Assembly (NCBI GenBank): GCA_020053735.1
Contig: JAGVMP010000006.1
Coordinates: 32,021 to 96,020 of the forward strand
Source of the DNA: Pseudomonadota bacterium
GTDB taxonomy: Bacteria > Pseudomonadota > Gammaproteobacteria > Burkholderiales > Methylophilaceae
Direction: 5' to 3'
DNA: 64,000 nucleotides
A model generated the notes under the pieces. The model made no database searches. It was not told where the DNA came from and worked only from the letters and a program-made list of their open reading frames with translations. The position numbers and the translations under genes were made by a program. This document shows, in pieces, positions 43,609 through 57,374 of the stretch (its first letter is position 1; each line of letters starts with the position of its first letter).

Positions 43609-44952
43609 ATGTTAAAACCTGGTGAAACCATTGCCGCCATCGCCACTGCAAGTGGCGCGGGTGGTATCGGGGTGGTACGGGTTTCGGGCGCGTTGTGTCA
43701 GAGTATTGCCAATCAAATTCTGGGCCACTGCCCTGCTCCACGCTACGCAGCCTATTTATCTTTTTACGATAGTAACCATATACTCATCGATCGTGGCATT
43801 GCGATTTATTACCAAAATCCTCATTCATACACTGGTGAAGATGTACTGGAGCTGCAGGCGCACGGCGGCACCGCCTTAATGCAAATGTTGTTGGCGCGTT
43901 GTATTGAATTAGGCGCACGCCAAGCAGAGCCAGGTGAGTTTACCCGTCGGGCTTATTTAAATGACAAGATTGATTTAGCACAAGCCGAGGCGGTGGCAGA
44001 TGTGATTAATGCATCCACTATGGAAGCTGCGCAAAGTGCCATGCGATCCCTATTGGGCGAATTTTCAAATAGCATTAACACAGTGTTGACCAAGCTGATT
44101 GATTTGCGCATGTACGTTGAGGCGTGTTTAGATTTTCCTGAGGAAGAAATCGATTTTATTACCCAAGGCAACGTCGCTGAAAAATTAGCCAAGATTATTG
44201 CAGAATTAAAAACCGTGTTTTCTAAAGCCAAGCAAGGCAGTTTATTGCGCGAAGGGATGCAAGTGGTGTTAGTTGGTCAGCCTAATGTTGGTAAATCAAG
44301 CTTAATGAATCAATTAAGTGGCGAAGAAGTGGCTATAGTGACCCCAATCGCAGGGACAACGCGGGATGCGATTAAAAACTCTATCCAAATCAATGGGTTG
44401 CCATTGCATATCATAGATACTGCGGGCTTGCGCGACACGGACGACGAGGTGGAAAAAATTGGCATCGCTCGAACTTATCGGGCGCTAGAAAACGCGCAGG
44501 TTGCATTATTATTGGTTGATGCAGCTCATAGTATTGGAGACGACGAAAAATCGATTTTAGGCCACTTACCGCAAGAAATTGCTAAAATTTGGGTGCATAA
44601 TAAAATCGATACCACCCAAGAGACAGCCAAAAGTGTCCAACAAACCAATGAAACGCATATTTATCTTTCCGCAAAAACTGGCGATGGTATTGATTTGTTA
44701 AAGCTGCATTTATTACAACTTGTAGGTTTTGAGCAAAATGCAGAAGGTATTTTCATGGCGCGCACACGCCATTTAACTGCACTAAAGCAAGTGGATGTGC
44801 ATTTGCTGCAAGCGCAAAGTATGATGCATCAATCGGAATTAATAGCCGAAGAGCTACGTTTAGCACAAGAAGCACTCAGTAGCATTACTGGAGAATTTAC
44901 ACCAGATGATTTACTCGGTGAAATCTTTAGCAAATTTTGCATTGGAAAGTAA
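43609..44952 (+). CDS. mnmE: tRNA uridine-5-carboxymethylaminomethyl modification GTPase
   Basis: [37 protein letters not shown]-terminal [10 protein letters not shown]. Confidence 0.98.
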   Translation: MLKPGETIAAIATASGAGGIGVVRVSGALCQSIANQILGHCPAPRYAAYLSFYDSNHILIDRGIAIYYQNPHSYTGEDVLELQAHGGTALMQMLLARCIELGARQAEPGEFTRRAYLNDKIDLAQAEAVADVINASTMEAAQSAMRSLLGEFSNSINTVLTKLIDLRMYVEACLDFPEEEIDFITQGNVAEKLAKIIAELKTVFSKAKQGSLLREGMQVVLVGQPNVGKSSLMNQLSGEEVAIVTPIAGTTRDAIKNSIQINGLPLHIIDTAGLRDTDDEVEKIGIARTYRALENAQVALLLVDAAHSIGDDEKSILGHLPQEIAKIWVHNKIDTTQETAKSVQQTNETHIYLSAKTGDGIDLLKLHLLQLVGFEQNAEGIFMARTRHLTALKQVDVHLLQAQSMMHQSELIAEELRLAQEALSSITGEFTPDDLLGEIFSKFCIGK

Positions 44953-44966
44953 AAGAGATACAAATA

Positions 44967-44993
44967 AAAAAGGCGATAATAATATCGCCTTTT
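44967..44993. terminator. Hairpin terminator between convergent mnmE and DUF2853 gene
   Basis: AAAAGGCGATAATAATATCGCCTTTT. Confidence 0.75.
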
Positions 44994-45008
44994 GCTTGAG
45001 AATAATTG

Positions 45009-45341
45009 TTATTTTTTAACAAACATTTCAAGTTTTTTGAAATGCTCGGCCAATAAGTAGTAAAAAGCTAAGCGAGATTTAAAACGATCATCCTTCATTT
45101 TTCCGCATACAGCGTCAATCGCCCCATTTAGATCTGCATCCGAATTAGTTAAAGCTAGTTTTTTCTTTAAGAAATTCGTACGTATGGTATCTTTTTCTCC
45201 ATCGTCACCGCAAGCAACATACTGAGAATCATTTTTTGAAAGCACCAAAGCATAATTTTTAGCTAAGCCATCAAGTGCAGCGGTATGTACTTTAGTGGCG
45301 TATTTTGCAGCGATTGCTTTATGTTCTTGTAAGTCAGCCAT
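45009..45341 (-). CDS. DUF2853 family protein
   Basis: AAKYATKVHTAALDGLAKNYAL...FLKKKLALTNSDADLNGAIDAVCGKMKDDRFKSRLAFYYLLAEHF. Confidence 0.8.
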   Translation of the reverse strand: MADLQEHKAIAAKYATKVHTAALDGLAKNYALVLSKNDSQYVACGDDGEKDTIRTNFLKKKLALTNSDADLNGAIDAVCGKMKDDRFKSRLAFYYLLAEHFKKLEMFVKK

Positions 45342-45497
45342 GTATTTCTCCTAAATATTTTAAATTATTAATTAGATACTGTGCAGCAACGTTAAGCATA
45401 AAACGTTTGGATTACTTTACACTTCAGCGTATACACTACTATAGGCGTGTTTTCTCCTATTCGTCAATAGCATGCGGCTGTAAAGTTTTGCAGGGTG

Positions 45498-45513
45498 TGT
45501 TTCACGTGAAACA
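45498..45513. promoter_or_regulatory. parS site upstream of mnmG
   Basis: TGTTTCACGTGAAACA exact consensus palindrome. Confidence 0.93.
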
Positions 45514-45627
45514 TCGGCCTAAATTTCAGTTTTAAATGACTTAAGCACGAGATTGCGTTAAACTTTCACCTCTTTGTTATTTAAGCGTTTTTTAGCTAAA
45601 ACTTGATTAAAGCGATGAATTTTAACC

Positions 45628-47550
45628 ATGAACTACCCTAGTATTTTTGATGTAATTGTAGTGGGCGGCGGCCATGCGGGTACCGAGGCTGCGTTAGCGG
45701 CTGCGCGCATGGGGCAAAAAACTTTGCTGCTAACACACAGCATCGAAACGCTTGGCCAAATGTCATGTAATCCTAGTATCGGCGGTATTGGTAAGGGCCA
45801 TTTAGTTAAAGAAATCGATGCGCTGGGCGGCGCAATGGCAGCAGCGACTGATGAAGCTGGTATTCAATTTCGCATTTTAAATTCTAGTAAAGGCCCAGCA
45901 GTGCGTGCTACACGGGCGCAGGCAGACCGTGTGCTATACAAGGCGGCTATCAGAAAGCGCTTAGAAAACCAACCGAACTTGTGGCTGTTCCAGCAAGCGG
46001 TTGATGACATTATTTTAGATGGCGAACGGGTTGCTGGTGTGGTGACGCAGATCGGCTTGCGCTTCAGTGCTAAAAGTGTGGTGCTGACCGCGGGTACGTT
46101 TTTAGGTGGTTTGATTCATGTGGGTTTGCAAAATTATGGTGCTGGCCGCGCAGGCGACCCGCCATCAATCAGTTTGGCCGCGCGATTGCGCGAGCTGAAT
46201 TTACCCGCAGGCCGTTTAAAAACTGGTACGCCGCCACGCATCGATGGCCGCTCAATTAATTATAGTGTGATGCAAGTACAGCCAGGCGATAACCCTTTGC
46301 CAGTATTTTCATTTTTAGGCAATGCAGTGCAGCATCCTGCGCAAATGCCTTGCTGGATTACGCATACCAACGAGCGCACGCATGACATTATTCGCAGCGG
46401 TTTAGACCGCTCGCCTATGTACACTGGCGTTATTGAAGGTGTTGGGCCGCGTTACTGCCCGAGTGTAGAAGATAAAATTCATCGCTTTGCAGATAAGGAA
46501 TCACATCAAATTTTTCTAGAGCCAGAAGGCTTAACAACGAATGAAATTTATCCGAATGGTATTTCTACCAGCTTGCCATTTGATATTCAGCTATCCTTGG
46601 TGCGCTCAATCAATGGCCTGGAAGGCGCATATATATTGCGCCCTGGCTATGCCATTGAATATGATTACTACGACCCGCGTGCTTTAAAAAGTAGCTTGGA
46701 AACCAAAGCCATTCAGGGTTTATTTTTTGCGGGGCAAATTAACGGGACAACAGGTTATGAAGAGGCTGCAGCACAAGGCTTGTTGGCGGGCGTAAATGCA
46801 GCGCTTTATGTGCAAGAAAAGGACAGTTGGTGCCCTGCTCGCGACGTGGCGTATTTGGGCGTATTGGTAGATGATTTAATTACTTCTGGCGTGACCGAGC
46901 CTTATCGCATGTTTACAAGTCGTGCCGAATACCGTTTACAACTAAGAGAAGATAATGCTGATATGCGCTTGACCACCAAAGGCCGTGAATTGGGTTTGGT
47001 GGATGATGCGCGCTGGGCGCATTTTAGTCGCAAACAAGAGGCAGTAGTGCGTGAGCAGGAACGTTTGAGAAAAACATTTGTACAGCCAACGCTAGAAGAT
47101 GTTTCACGTGAAACACAAGAGATAGTATTAGGCAAAGCGCTTGATCATGAGTATAGCTTGTTTGAGTTATTGCGCCGGCCAGAAGTAAGCTACGATGCGC
47201 TGCAGCGCTTGATGTCAGATGCTGAAAATTTTGCTGTGGAAACTTTGAGTGATGATGTAAAAGAACAAGTAGAAATTGCAGCTAAGTATCAGGGCTACAT
47301 CACGCGCCAACAAGAAGAGATTGCTAAACAAATAGGCAGTGAAAATGTTAAGTTGGTCGATGTCGACTATGCTGACATACATGGATTAAGCATAGAGGCG
47401 CGACAAAAGTTAATCATGCATCAACCTGAAACCATTGGCCAAGCCAGCCGCGTTTCGGGCATTACACCAGCTACCATTTCATTGTTGCTGGTGTACTTAA
47501 AGCGTAAATATAAAAAACAGGCAGGTCAGATAAACATTGAGGCGGCATGA
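45628..47550 (+). CDS. mnmG: tRNA uridine-5-carboxymethylaminomethyl modification enzyme MnmG (GidA)
   Basis: [52 protein letters not shown]. Confidence 0.98.
   Translation: MNYPSIFDVIVVGGGHAGTEAALAAARMGQKTLLLTHSIETLGQMSCNPSIGGIGKGHLVKEIDALGGAMAAATDEAGIQFRILNSSKGPAVRATRAQADRVLYKAAIRKRLENQPNLWLFQQAVDDIILDGERVAGVVTQIGLRFSAKSVVLTAGTFLGGLIHVGLQNYGAGRAGDPPSISLAARLRELNLPAGRLKTGTPPRIDGRSINYSVMQVQPGDNPLPVFSFLGNAVQHPAQMPCWITHTNERTHDIIRSGLDRSPMYTGVIEGVGPRYCPSVEDKIHRFADKESHQIFLEPEGLTTNEIYPNGISTSLPFDIQLSLVRSINGLEGAYILRPGYAIEYDYYDPRALKSSLETKAIQGLFFAGQINGTTGYEEAAAQGLLAGVNAALYVQEKDSWCPARDVAYLGVLVDDLITSGVTEPYRMFTSRAEYRLQLREDNADMRLTTKGRELGLVDDARWAHFSRKQEAVVREQERLRKTFVQPTLEDVSRETQEIVLGKALDHEYSLFELLRRPEVSYDALQRLMSDAENFAVETLSDDVKEQVEIAAKYQGYITRQQEEIAKQIGSENVKLVDVDYADIHGLSIEARQKLIMHQPETIGQASRVSGITPATISLLLVYLKRKYKKQAGQINIEAA
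47100..47115. promoter_or_regulatory. parS site inside mnmG coding sequence
   Basis: TGTTTCACGTGAAACA, in frame encoding (D)V-S-R-E-T. Confidence 0.93.
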
Positions 47551-48182
47551 CGCAAGCAGCGCTGTTGGCTGCAGGCATTGCAGAGATGGGGTTGGATGTT
47601 CCTGCAGAAACTCAACAGAAATTATTGGCTTATTTAGCGCTATTACAAAAGTGGAACAAAGTGTATAACCTGACAGCAGTACGCAATCCGCTTGATATGG
47701 TGACATTACATTTGTTGGACAGCCTAAGCGTACTGCCTCATGTGAAGGCTAAGAATTTGCTGGATGTGGGCAGTGGTGGTGGCTTGCCAGGTATTGTGTT
47801 GGCGATATGTTTACCAAGTTTGCAAGTGACTACAATTGATACGGTGCAGAAAAAAGCGATTTTTATGCGTCAAGTAAAAGGTGAGTTGGGGCTGGATAAT
47901 TTGCAGGTAGTGCATGCGCGAGTAGAAAGTTTCAAACCAGCAGAAAATTTTGAGGTAATAATCTCGCGCGCTTTTTCAGAGTTGGCATTGTTTGTTAAGT
48001 TAACCAAAAATTTGTTGGTAAAAAATGGCCATTGGCTAGCTATGAAAGGCCAAGTGCCGCATCATGAGTTGGATACAGTAGAGCTTGTAAGTTTAAACAT
48101 AAAAGTACAAAAAATTATTCCGCTAACGGTGGCGGGTTTAGGTGCTGAAAGACATTTGGTAGTTTTAGAGAATAATGAATGA
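47547..48182 (+). CDS. rsmG: 16S rRNA (guanine527-N7)-methyltransferase
   Basis: [55 protein letters not shown]. Confidence 0.96.
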   Translation: MTQAALLAAGIAEMGLDVPAETQQKLLAYLALLQKWNKVYNLTAVRNPLDMVTLHLLDSLSVLPHVKAKNLLDVGSGGGLPGIVLAICLPSLQVTTIDTVQKKAIFMRQVKGELGLDNLQVVHARVESFKPAENFEVIISRAFSELALFVKLTKNLLVKNGHWLAMKGQVPHHELDTVELVSLNIKVQKIIPLTVAGLGAERHLVVLENNE

Positions 48183-48964
48183 AAATACTAGCAATTACTA
48201 ACCAAAAAGGCGGCGTGGGCAAAACGACCACTTGCGTCAATTTAGCTGCAAGTTTAGCCGCTAATTATAAAAAAGTGCTGTTGGTAGACTTGGATCCACA
48301 AGGCAATGCCAGCACAGGTAGTGGCGTAGACAAGGCGCACTTAAAACATAGTATTTATCATGTGCTGATCGGCAAAAAAACGTTGAACGAAGTGATTGTA
48401 AGTAGTGAAAAAGGCGGCTATCACGTGGCGCCATCTAACCGAGAGTTGGCGGGCGCCGAGGTGGAGTTGGTGAATGAGTTGGCACGCGAGACGCGCTTAA
48501 AACAGGCACTAAATAATCTGGAGCAAAAATATGACTACATATTGCTTGATTGCCCCCCTGCCCTCAATTTGGTGACGGTGAATGCGCTCACCGCAGCCGA
48601 CAGCGTGATGATTCCGATGCAGTGCGAATATTATGCGCTGGAAGGCTTATCTGATTTAGTCAATACCATCAAAAAAGTGCGTGTTAATTTAAACGCCAAG
48701 TTGGAAATAGAAGGTTTACTGCGCACTATGTTTGATAATCGCAATATGCTTGCACAACAAGTATCGGCGCAGTTGGTTAGTCATTTTGGCGATAAAGTTT
48801 ATAAAACCGTCATTCCGCGCAATATACGTTTGGCAGAGGCGCCTAGCTATGGCCTACCCGCGCTTATTTACGATAAGGCATCGCGTGGTGCACAGTCTTA
48901 TTTAGAGTTAGCAAAAGAAATAATACTTATAAATCAGATAGTTAAGGATAATAAGCATGGTTAA
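48179..48964 (+). CDS. parA: Chromosome partitioning ATPase ParA
   Basis: ITNQKGGVGKTTTCVNLAASLA, DLDPQGNASTGSG; paired with parB and parS. Confidence 0.97.
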   Translation: MKILAITNQKGGVGKTTTCVNLAASLAANYKKVLLVDLDPQGNASTGSGVDKAHLKHSIYHVLIGKKTLNEVIVSSEKGGYHVAPSNRELAGAEVELVNELARETRLKQALNNLEQKYDYILLDCPPALNLVTVNALTAADSVMIPMQCEYYALEGLSDLVNTIKKVRVNLNAKLEIEGLLRTMFDNRNMLAQQVSAQLVSHFGDKVYKTVIPRNIRLAEAPSYGLPALIYDKASRGAQSYLELAKEIILINQIVKDNKHG

Positions 48965-49808
48965 ACCAAAAGGTTTGGGGCGAGGCTTAGATGCATTATT
49001 GGCAAACGACGAAGAGGCGGTTGATGTAGAAGGTGCACAGCGCATGCTCAACGTGACACAGTTGCAGCCAGGCAAATACCAGCCGCGAAGCTACATGGAT
49101 GACGCCGCTTTGCAAACGCTTGCGGATTCGATAAAAAACCAAGGTATTATGCAGCCTATTTTGGTGCGTGAAGTTGGCGTAGATAAATTTGAAATTATCG
49201 CGGGCGAGCGTCGTTGGCGCGCCAGCCAAATTGCTGGTCTGTCGCAAGTGCCAGTACTGGTACGCGAAATTGCAGATGACTCTGCGCTGGCAATGGCCTT
49301 AATTGAGAATATTCAGCGCGAAAATTTAAATCCACTAGAAGAAGCGCAAGGCATTAAACGCTTAATCGATGAGTTTGCCATGACGCATGAAAAAGCTGCT
49401 GACGCGGTGGGTCGTTCGCGCACAGCAGTTTCGAATATATTGCGTTTGCTCACTTTAACGCATGCCGTGCAAGATTTGCTGATGCACAATAAATTAGATA
49501 TGGGCCATGCCCGTGCCCTGATTGGTTTGGATGCAGCTCAGCAAATTATGTTGGCTAATAAAGTTGTGCAACAACAGTTGTCAGTGCGCGATGTAGAAAA
49601 TTTAGTTAAAAAATTGGGTGCAGAAGCACAGGCAAAGCCACACAAAACCAGTGTCAATCGTGACGTTTTAGCTTTACAAAACAACCTAAGTGAAAAAATT
49701 GGTGCAAGCGTGAGTATTTCTGCAAATGCAAACGGCTCGGGTACGCTAAAAATTAATTATGCTAACTTAGACCAGCTTGATGAGATTATTAAAAAAATAT
49801 CCCGCTAA
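48957..49808 (+). CDS. parB: Chromosome partitioning protein ParB
   Basis: KGLGRGLDALLANDEE, QPRSYMDDAALQTLADSIKNQGIMQPILVRE, GERRWRASQIAGL. Confidence 0.97.
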   Translation: MVKPKGLGRGLDALLANDEEAVDVEGAQRMLNVTQLQPGKYQPRSYMDDAALQTLADSIKNQGIMQPILVREVGVDKFEIIAGERRWRASQIAGLSQVPVLVREIADDSALAMALIENIQRENLNPLEEAQGIKRLIDEFAMTHEKAADAVGRSRTAVSNILRLLTLTHAVQDLLMHNKLDMGHARALIGLDAAQQIMLANKVVQQQLSVRDVENLVKKLGAEAQAKPHKTSVNRDVLALQNNLSEKIGASVSISANANGSGTLKINYANLDQLDEIIKKISR

Positions 49809-49911
49809 GTGCTTATTGGGCTTGACTAAAATTACGTAATAATTCAAAATCGCGGGCTCTGCTAATAAGCCAAATTTTAAAGAGTACTGCATCTTTAAAA
49901 ACATAATAATT

Positions 49912-50298
49912 GTGATGAAAAATACAATATCGACCGCGATTTTCAGCAAAATGTTGCGTTTGCAAATGGTTGTAACAGCGTTGATCACAATCGGCGCACT
50001 GGTGCTTTTTGGTTTTAATGCTGGGGTTTCAGGGTTTATCGGTGGGTTTTCGGTGATGTTTGCCGCATTTTTTGCAACAAAAATTGCAAATCGTGAAGTT
50101 AAAACGCCATCAGGGGCACTGTTTAATTTGTTAAAGGCAGAGGCCCTTAAGATATTAATCATTATTGCGGTATTGTTTTTTGTATTTAAGTTCTACAAGC
50201 AACTTGTTCCACCTGCTTTGTTGGCGGGCGTAGCGGCGGCGGCGCTGATTTCGGGCGCGGCGATTGGCAAACTGAACAAAGCAGATATAAAAATATAA
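49912..50298 (+). CDS. atpI: ATP synthase subunit I
   Basis: Four-TM small protein immediately upstream of atpB. Confidence 0.85.
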   Translation: MMKNTISTAIFSKMLRLQMVVTALITIGALVLFGFNAGVSGFIGGFSVMFAAFFATKIANREVKTPSGALFNLLKAEALKILIIIAVLFFVFKFYKQLVPPALLAGVAAAALISGAAIGKLNKADIKI

Positions 50299-50314
50299 TT
50301 AAAGTTCGTGATAA

Positions 50315-51247
<933 letters not shown>

Positions 51248-51317
51248 CGTGCGAAGCAGATAGTCACGTTTTTGTAGTAGTTTTTTGTTTTAATTTATAG
51301 TAATAATTTTCACTTGA

Positions 51318-51605
<288 letters not shown>

Positions 51606-51681
51606 TAATTTATCTAGTTGGCGGTGTGACTATTTATTTAGTGCTATGCCGCTCATTTAAAAGCCAATATCTGGAAACAAC

Positions 51682-52152
51682 ATGAATATTAACTTAACAT
51701 TAATTGCTCAAGCAGTCGCCTTTGCAATCTTGATATGGTTTACGGTTAAATACGTTTGGCCGCCATTATTAAATGCAATTGAAACACGTCAAAAAGAAAT
51801 TGCAGATGGTTTGGCCGCAGCATCAGAAGGCAGAAGTGCTTTAGAGGTTGCAGCAAAAACATCTGAAATCACTTTAAACGAAGCAAAACAGAAAGCCAGT
51901 GAAATTATTGGTCAAGCAGAAAAACGCGCAACACAAATCGTTGATGAAGCTAAAGATAACGCTAAAGAAGAAGGTGAGCGTATTTTGGCTGGCGCTAAGG
52001 CTGAGATTGATCAAGAACTAAACCGTGCCAAAGAAGGTTTACGAGCGCAAGTATCTAGTTTGGCAGTTGCAGGCGCTGAGAAAATTCTGCGTAAAGAAAT
52101 TGATGCAAAAGCACATTCTGACATGCTTTCTAAACTCGCGGCGGAGCTATAA
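51682..52152 (+). CDS. atpF: F0F1 ATP synthase subunit B
   Basis: [44 protein letters not shown]. Confidence 0.97.
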   Translation: MNINLTLIAQAVAFAILIWFTVKYVWPPLLNAIETRQKEIADGLAAASEGRSALEVAAKTSEITLNEAKQKASEIIGQAEKRATQIVDEAKDNAKEEGERILAGAKAEIDQELNRAKEGLRAQVSSLAVAGAEKILRKEIDAKAHSDMLSKLAAEL

Positions 52153-52155
52153 CTG

Positions 52156-52692
52156 ATGGCTGAAATATCCACCATCGCAAGGCCATATGCGGTCGCTGCT
52201 TTCAAGCTTGGTAAAGAGAGCAAATCGCTTGCCAAGTGGTCTGAAATGTTGGGGCTTGCTGCAGCTGTCGCTTCAGATGCGAAGATGCGGGCTTACATTG
52301 AAAACCCAAAAGTGCTCAGTAGTGATTTGCAGGACGCTTTTTTAAAAGTGTGTGGCAATCAGCTTAATGAAGGTGGACAAAACCTGATTAAGGTGTTGGT
52401 TGAGTATGGCCGTTTATCGATTTTGCCAGCCATTACCAGTGCGTTTGAAGAGCTTAAGGCGCAAGATGAAGGTGTGTTAGAAGCACAAATTATCGCCGCC
52501 TCAAAATTAAGCGCAGCAGAAACTAAAGATTTGGTAAAACGCCTGGAAGAAAAATTCGGTAAAAAAGTTGAAGCCACAGTTTCGATAGATGCTGAAATTA
52601 TTGGCGGCATTAAAATTATTGTTGGCGATACCGTGATAGATGCGTCCGTCAAAAATCAGTTACAAAATTTAGCCTACACGCTTACCGCATAG
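52156..52692 (+). CDS. atpH: F0F1 ATP synthase subunit delta
   Basis: MAEISTIARPYAVAAFKLGKE; ...GGIKIIVGDTVIDASVKNQLQNL. Confidence 0.96.
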   Translation: MAEISTIARPYAVAAFKLGKESKSLAKWSEMLGLAAAVASDAKMRAYIENPKVLSSDLQDAFLKVCGNQLNEGGQNLIKVLVEYGRLSILPAITSAFEELKAQDEGVLEAQIIAASKLSAAETKDLVKRLEEKFGKKVEATVSIDAEIIGGIKIIVGDTVIDASVKNQLQNLAYTLTA

Positions 52693-52736
52693 GCATAGAC
52701 AGTAAAATTTAGGCAAAGAAAACATTAGGAGCCACA

Positions 52737-54278
52737 ATGCAGTTATCTACATCAGAAATCAGTGAACTGATTAAAAGCAGATTAGAGAATTTTTCTACTT
52801 CCGCAGAAGCGCGTACGCAAGGCACGGTAATTTCAGTGACTGATGGTATTGTGCGTATTCACGGCTTATCAAACGTAATGGCCGGCGAGATGATCGAGTT
52901 CCCAGGCAACACGTTTGGCCTTGCTTTAAACCTAGAGCGCGACTCTGTCGGCGCAGTGGTTTTAGGTGATTACGAACACATTACCGAAGGCGACACGGTT
53001 AAGTGTACGGGTCGTATTTTGGAAGTGCCAGTCGGCCCAGAGTTAATCGGCCGTGTAGTCAATGCATTAGGTCAGCCAATTGATGGCAAAGGTCCTGTCA
53101 ATGCAAAAATGACGGATAAGATTGAAAAAGTGGCACCAGGTGTGATTGCCCGTAAATCGGTATCACAGCCTGTGCAAACTGGTTTGAAATCAGTGGACTC
53201 GATGGTACCGGTTGGCCGTGGTCAACGTGAGTTGATTATTGGCGATCGTCAAACAGGTAAAACCGCGGTAGCAGTAGACGCGATTATTAACCAAAAAGGT
53301 CAAAATATGACCTGCGTTTATGTCGCGATTGGTCAAAAGGCTTCTACGATTGCTAACGTGGTACGTAAGCTTGAAGAAAACGGTGCGATGGCTTACACCA
53401 TTGTGGTAGCTGCCGCAGCATCTGATTCAGCTGCACTGCAATTCTTGGCACCATATGCGGGTTGTACCATGGGCGAATATTTCCGTGACCGCGGTGAAGA
53501 TGCTTTGATTGTTTATGATGACTTAACCAAACAAGCGATTGCTTACCGTCAAATTTCATTGCTATTACGCCGTCCACCAGGCCGTGAAGCTTATCCAGGT
53601 GATGTATTCTACATTCACTCACGTTTGTTAGAGCGTGCTGCGCGTGTAAACGAAGATTATGTTGAAAAATTCACTAACGGCGCAGTTAAAGGTAAAACTG
53701 GTTCATTGACTGCATTGCCAGTGATTGAAACAGCAGCTGGTGACGTTTCAGCATTCGTTCCTACTAATGTGATTTCGATTACAGATGGTCAGATTTTCTT
53801 GGAAACTGACTTGTTCAATGCTGGTATTCGCCCAGCCATTAACGCGGGTATTTCAGTATCTCGCGTGGGTGGTGCTGCACAAACTAAAGTCATCAAAAAA
53901 TTGGGTGGCGGCGTACGTTTGGCATTAGCACAATATCGTGAATTGGCTGCGTTTGCGCAGTTCGCTTCAGATTTGGATGAAGCAACACGTAAACAGTTAG
54001 ACCGCGGTCGTATGTTTACTGAGTTGATGAAACAAGCACAATATGCACCATTAAGCGTTTCAAAAATGGCGATTACTTTGTTAGCTGCGAACAAGGGCTA
54101 CTTTGATGATGTGCCAACCAATAAAGTATTGGCTTTTGAAAGTGCGTTACACGGTTTCATGGGTTCTAAATACGCTAAATTAATGGAAGGTATCGAATCT
54201 AGCAAAGACTTAGCTGGCGATAACGAAAAAGCGGTTGAAGCGGCAATTCAAGACTTTAAAGCTACAAATGCCTATTAA
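52737..54278 (+). CDS. atpA: F0F1 ATP synthase subunit alpha
   Basis: [48 protein letters not shown]. Confidence 0.99.
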   Translation: MQLSTSEISELIKSRLENFSTSAEARTQGTVISVTDGIVRIHGLSNVMAGEMIEFPGNTFGLALNLERDSVGAVVLGDYEHITEGDTVKCTGRILEVPVGPELIGRVVNALGQPIDGKGPVNAKMTDKIEKVAPGVIARKSVSQPVQTGLKSVDSMVPVGRGQRELIIGDRQTGKTAVAVDAIINQKGQNMTCVYVAIGQKASTIANVVRKLEENGAMAYTIVVAAAASDSAALQFLAPYAGCTMGEYFRDRGEDALIVYDDLTKQAIAYRQISLLLRRPPGREAYPGDVFYIHSRLLERAARVNEDYVEKFTNGAVKGKTGSLTALPVIETAAGDVSAFVPTNVISITDGQIFLETDLFNAGIRPAINAGISVSRVGGAAQTKVIKKLGGGVRLALAQYRELAAFAQFASDLDEATRKQLDRGRMFTELMKQAQYAPLSVSKMAITLLAANKGYFDDVPTNKVLAFESALHGFMGSKYAKLMEGIESSKDLAGDNEKAVEAAIQDFKATNAY

Positions 54279-54311
54279 TGGCGCTTATTAATTACTCATT
54301 AGGCAAATAAA

Positions 54312-55250
54312 ATGGCTGGTAGTAAAGAGATTAGAACCAAGATTAAGAGCGTTGAAAATACGCGCAAGATCACCAAGGCAATGGAAATGGTGGCTGCATC
54401 TAAAATGCGTAAAGCGCAAGATAGAATGCGCGCAAGCCGCCCCTATGCTGAAAAAATTCGCCAAGTGGCTGCACATATGTCGCATGCCAACACGGAGTAT
54501 AAACACGCATTTTTGCTTAAGCGTAACGCTGTAAAAAATGTGGGTTTGATTGTTGTAAGCTCAGACAAAGGGCTATGCGGTGGTTTAAACACCAATATGC
54601 TGCGTTTATCTGTAAACCAAATGAAAGCTTGGGAAGCAGAGGGCAAAAAAATCGTGGTTAGTGCCATGGGTAATAAAGGGTTTAGCTTTATGACGCGCGT
54701 AGGCGCAGAAGTTAAATCGCATATCACTGGCTTGGGCGATGTGCCACATTTAGAAAAATTAATTGGCACTATTAAAGTGATGTTGGATGCTTATGCAGCT
54801 GGAGAAATCGACCAGTTGTATATCTGCTATACCAAATTTATTAATACCATGAAGCAAGAGCCAGTGATGCAACAATTGTTGCCATTGAGTGATGAGCAGC
54901 TAGGCGCACATCCGCATCATGACAAAGTTGAGCTGCACTCACCTAGCGACGTGGTTAAGAGCGCAGTGCATATTGGTATTGCTAAAGGTCATTGGGATTA
55001 CATTTATGAGCCAGACGCGCAAATGGTGATTGATGAACTGATGACACGCTATGTGGAATCGTTGGTATATAACGCAGTGGCGGAAAATATGGCATCAGAG
55101 CAATCATCACGTATGGTAGCGATGAAATCAGCCTCTGATAACGCGAAGAACGTGATTGGTGAGCTTAAATTGGTTTATAACAAAGCACGTCAAGCAGCAA
55201 TTACCAAAGAAATTTCAGAAATCGTTGGAGGCGCTGCAGCGGTATCCTAG
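54312..55250 (+). CDS. atpG: F0F1 ATP synthase subunit gamma
   Basis: [36 protein letters not shown]. Confidence 0.98.
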   Translation: MAGSKEIRTKIKSVENTRKITKAMEMVAASKMRKAQDRMRASRPYAEKIRQVAAHMSHANTEYKHAFLLKRNAVKNVGLIVVSSDKGLCGGLNTNMLRLSVNQMKAWEAEGKKIVVSAMGNKGFSFMTRVGAEVKSHITGLGDVPHLEKLIGTIKVMLDAYAAGEIDQLYICYTKFINTMKQEPVMQQLLPLSDEQLGAHPHHDKVELHSPSDVVKSAVHIGIAKGHWDYIYEPDAQMVIDELMTRYVESLVYNAVAENMASEQSSRMVAMKSASDNAKNVIGELKLVYNKARQAAITKEISEIVGGAAAVS

Positions 55251-55367
55251 GCGATTGGGCGATACTAATATTTGCATCGCAAATGTTATGTAGAGACCAA
55301 AATCGCATAGGCAGCAGCAGTATCTTAATAAAGAATTTAATTAAATCTGACTAAATATAGAAGTTAG

Positions 55368-56828
<1,461 letters not shown>

Positions 56829-56860
56829 TAGTTAGTTTACAGACAATAGTTTAAGGATAA

Positions 56861-57286
56861 ATGATGGCAAATACAGTTCATATTGATGTGGTCAGTGCAG
56901 AAGCAAGCATCTTCTCAGGTGAAGCCGAGTTTGTGGTTGCGCCCGCTAGCGCGGGCGAAGTGGGTATCTACCCAAATCATGCGCCGATGATTACCACCAT
57001 CAAACCAGGTGCATTGCGCATTAAACAAACAGATGTGGCAGAAGAAACACTGATTTTTATTTCTGGCGGCATGTTAGAAGTGCAGCCAGGTATTATTACA
57101 GTGTTGGCAGATACAGCAGTACGCGGCCACGATTTAGATGAAGCCAAAGCTATTGCAGCAAAAGCCGCAGCTGAAGAAGCTATGAAAAACCGCACAAGTG
57201 AGATGGATTACGCTAAAGCGCAGGGTGAATTGGCTGAAGCGGTGGCACAGATTCAAGCGATTCAAAGACTACGTAAACCACATTAA
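56861..57286 (+). CDS. atpC: F0F1 ATP synthase subunit epsilon
   Basis: [49 protein letters not shown]. Confidence 0.97.
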   Translation: MMANTVHIDVVSAEASIFSGEAEFVVAPASAGEVGIYPNHAPMITTIKPGALRIKQTDVAEETLIFISGGMLEVQPGIITVLADTAVRGHDLDEAKAIAAKAAAEEAMKNRTSEMDYAKAQGELAEAVAQIQAIQRLRKPH

Positions 57287-57300
57287 TTTGTGTGCAGTGC

Positions 57301-57326
57301 AAAAAGGCAGCCTCGGCTGCCTTTTT
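57301..57326 (+). terminator. Rho-independent terminator after atpC
   Basis: AAAAAGGCAGCCTCGGCTGCCTTTTT. Confidence 0.88.
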
Positions 57327-57374
57327 TGTTATACTTTTAACTATTAGTTTGCATACAAAAATTCAACGGAAATT

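Noticed and set aside
49767-50162. 131-aa minus-strand ORF
   Set aside because: Antisense to the parB end and atpI; low-complexity composition and no recognisable motif
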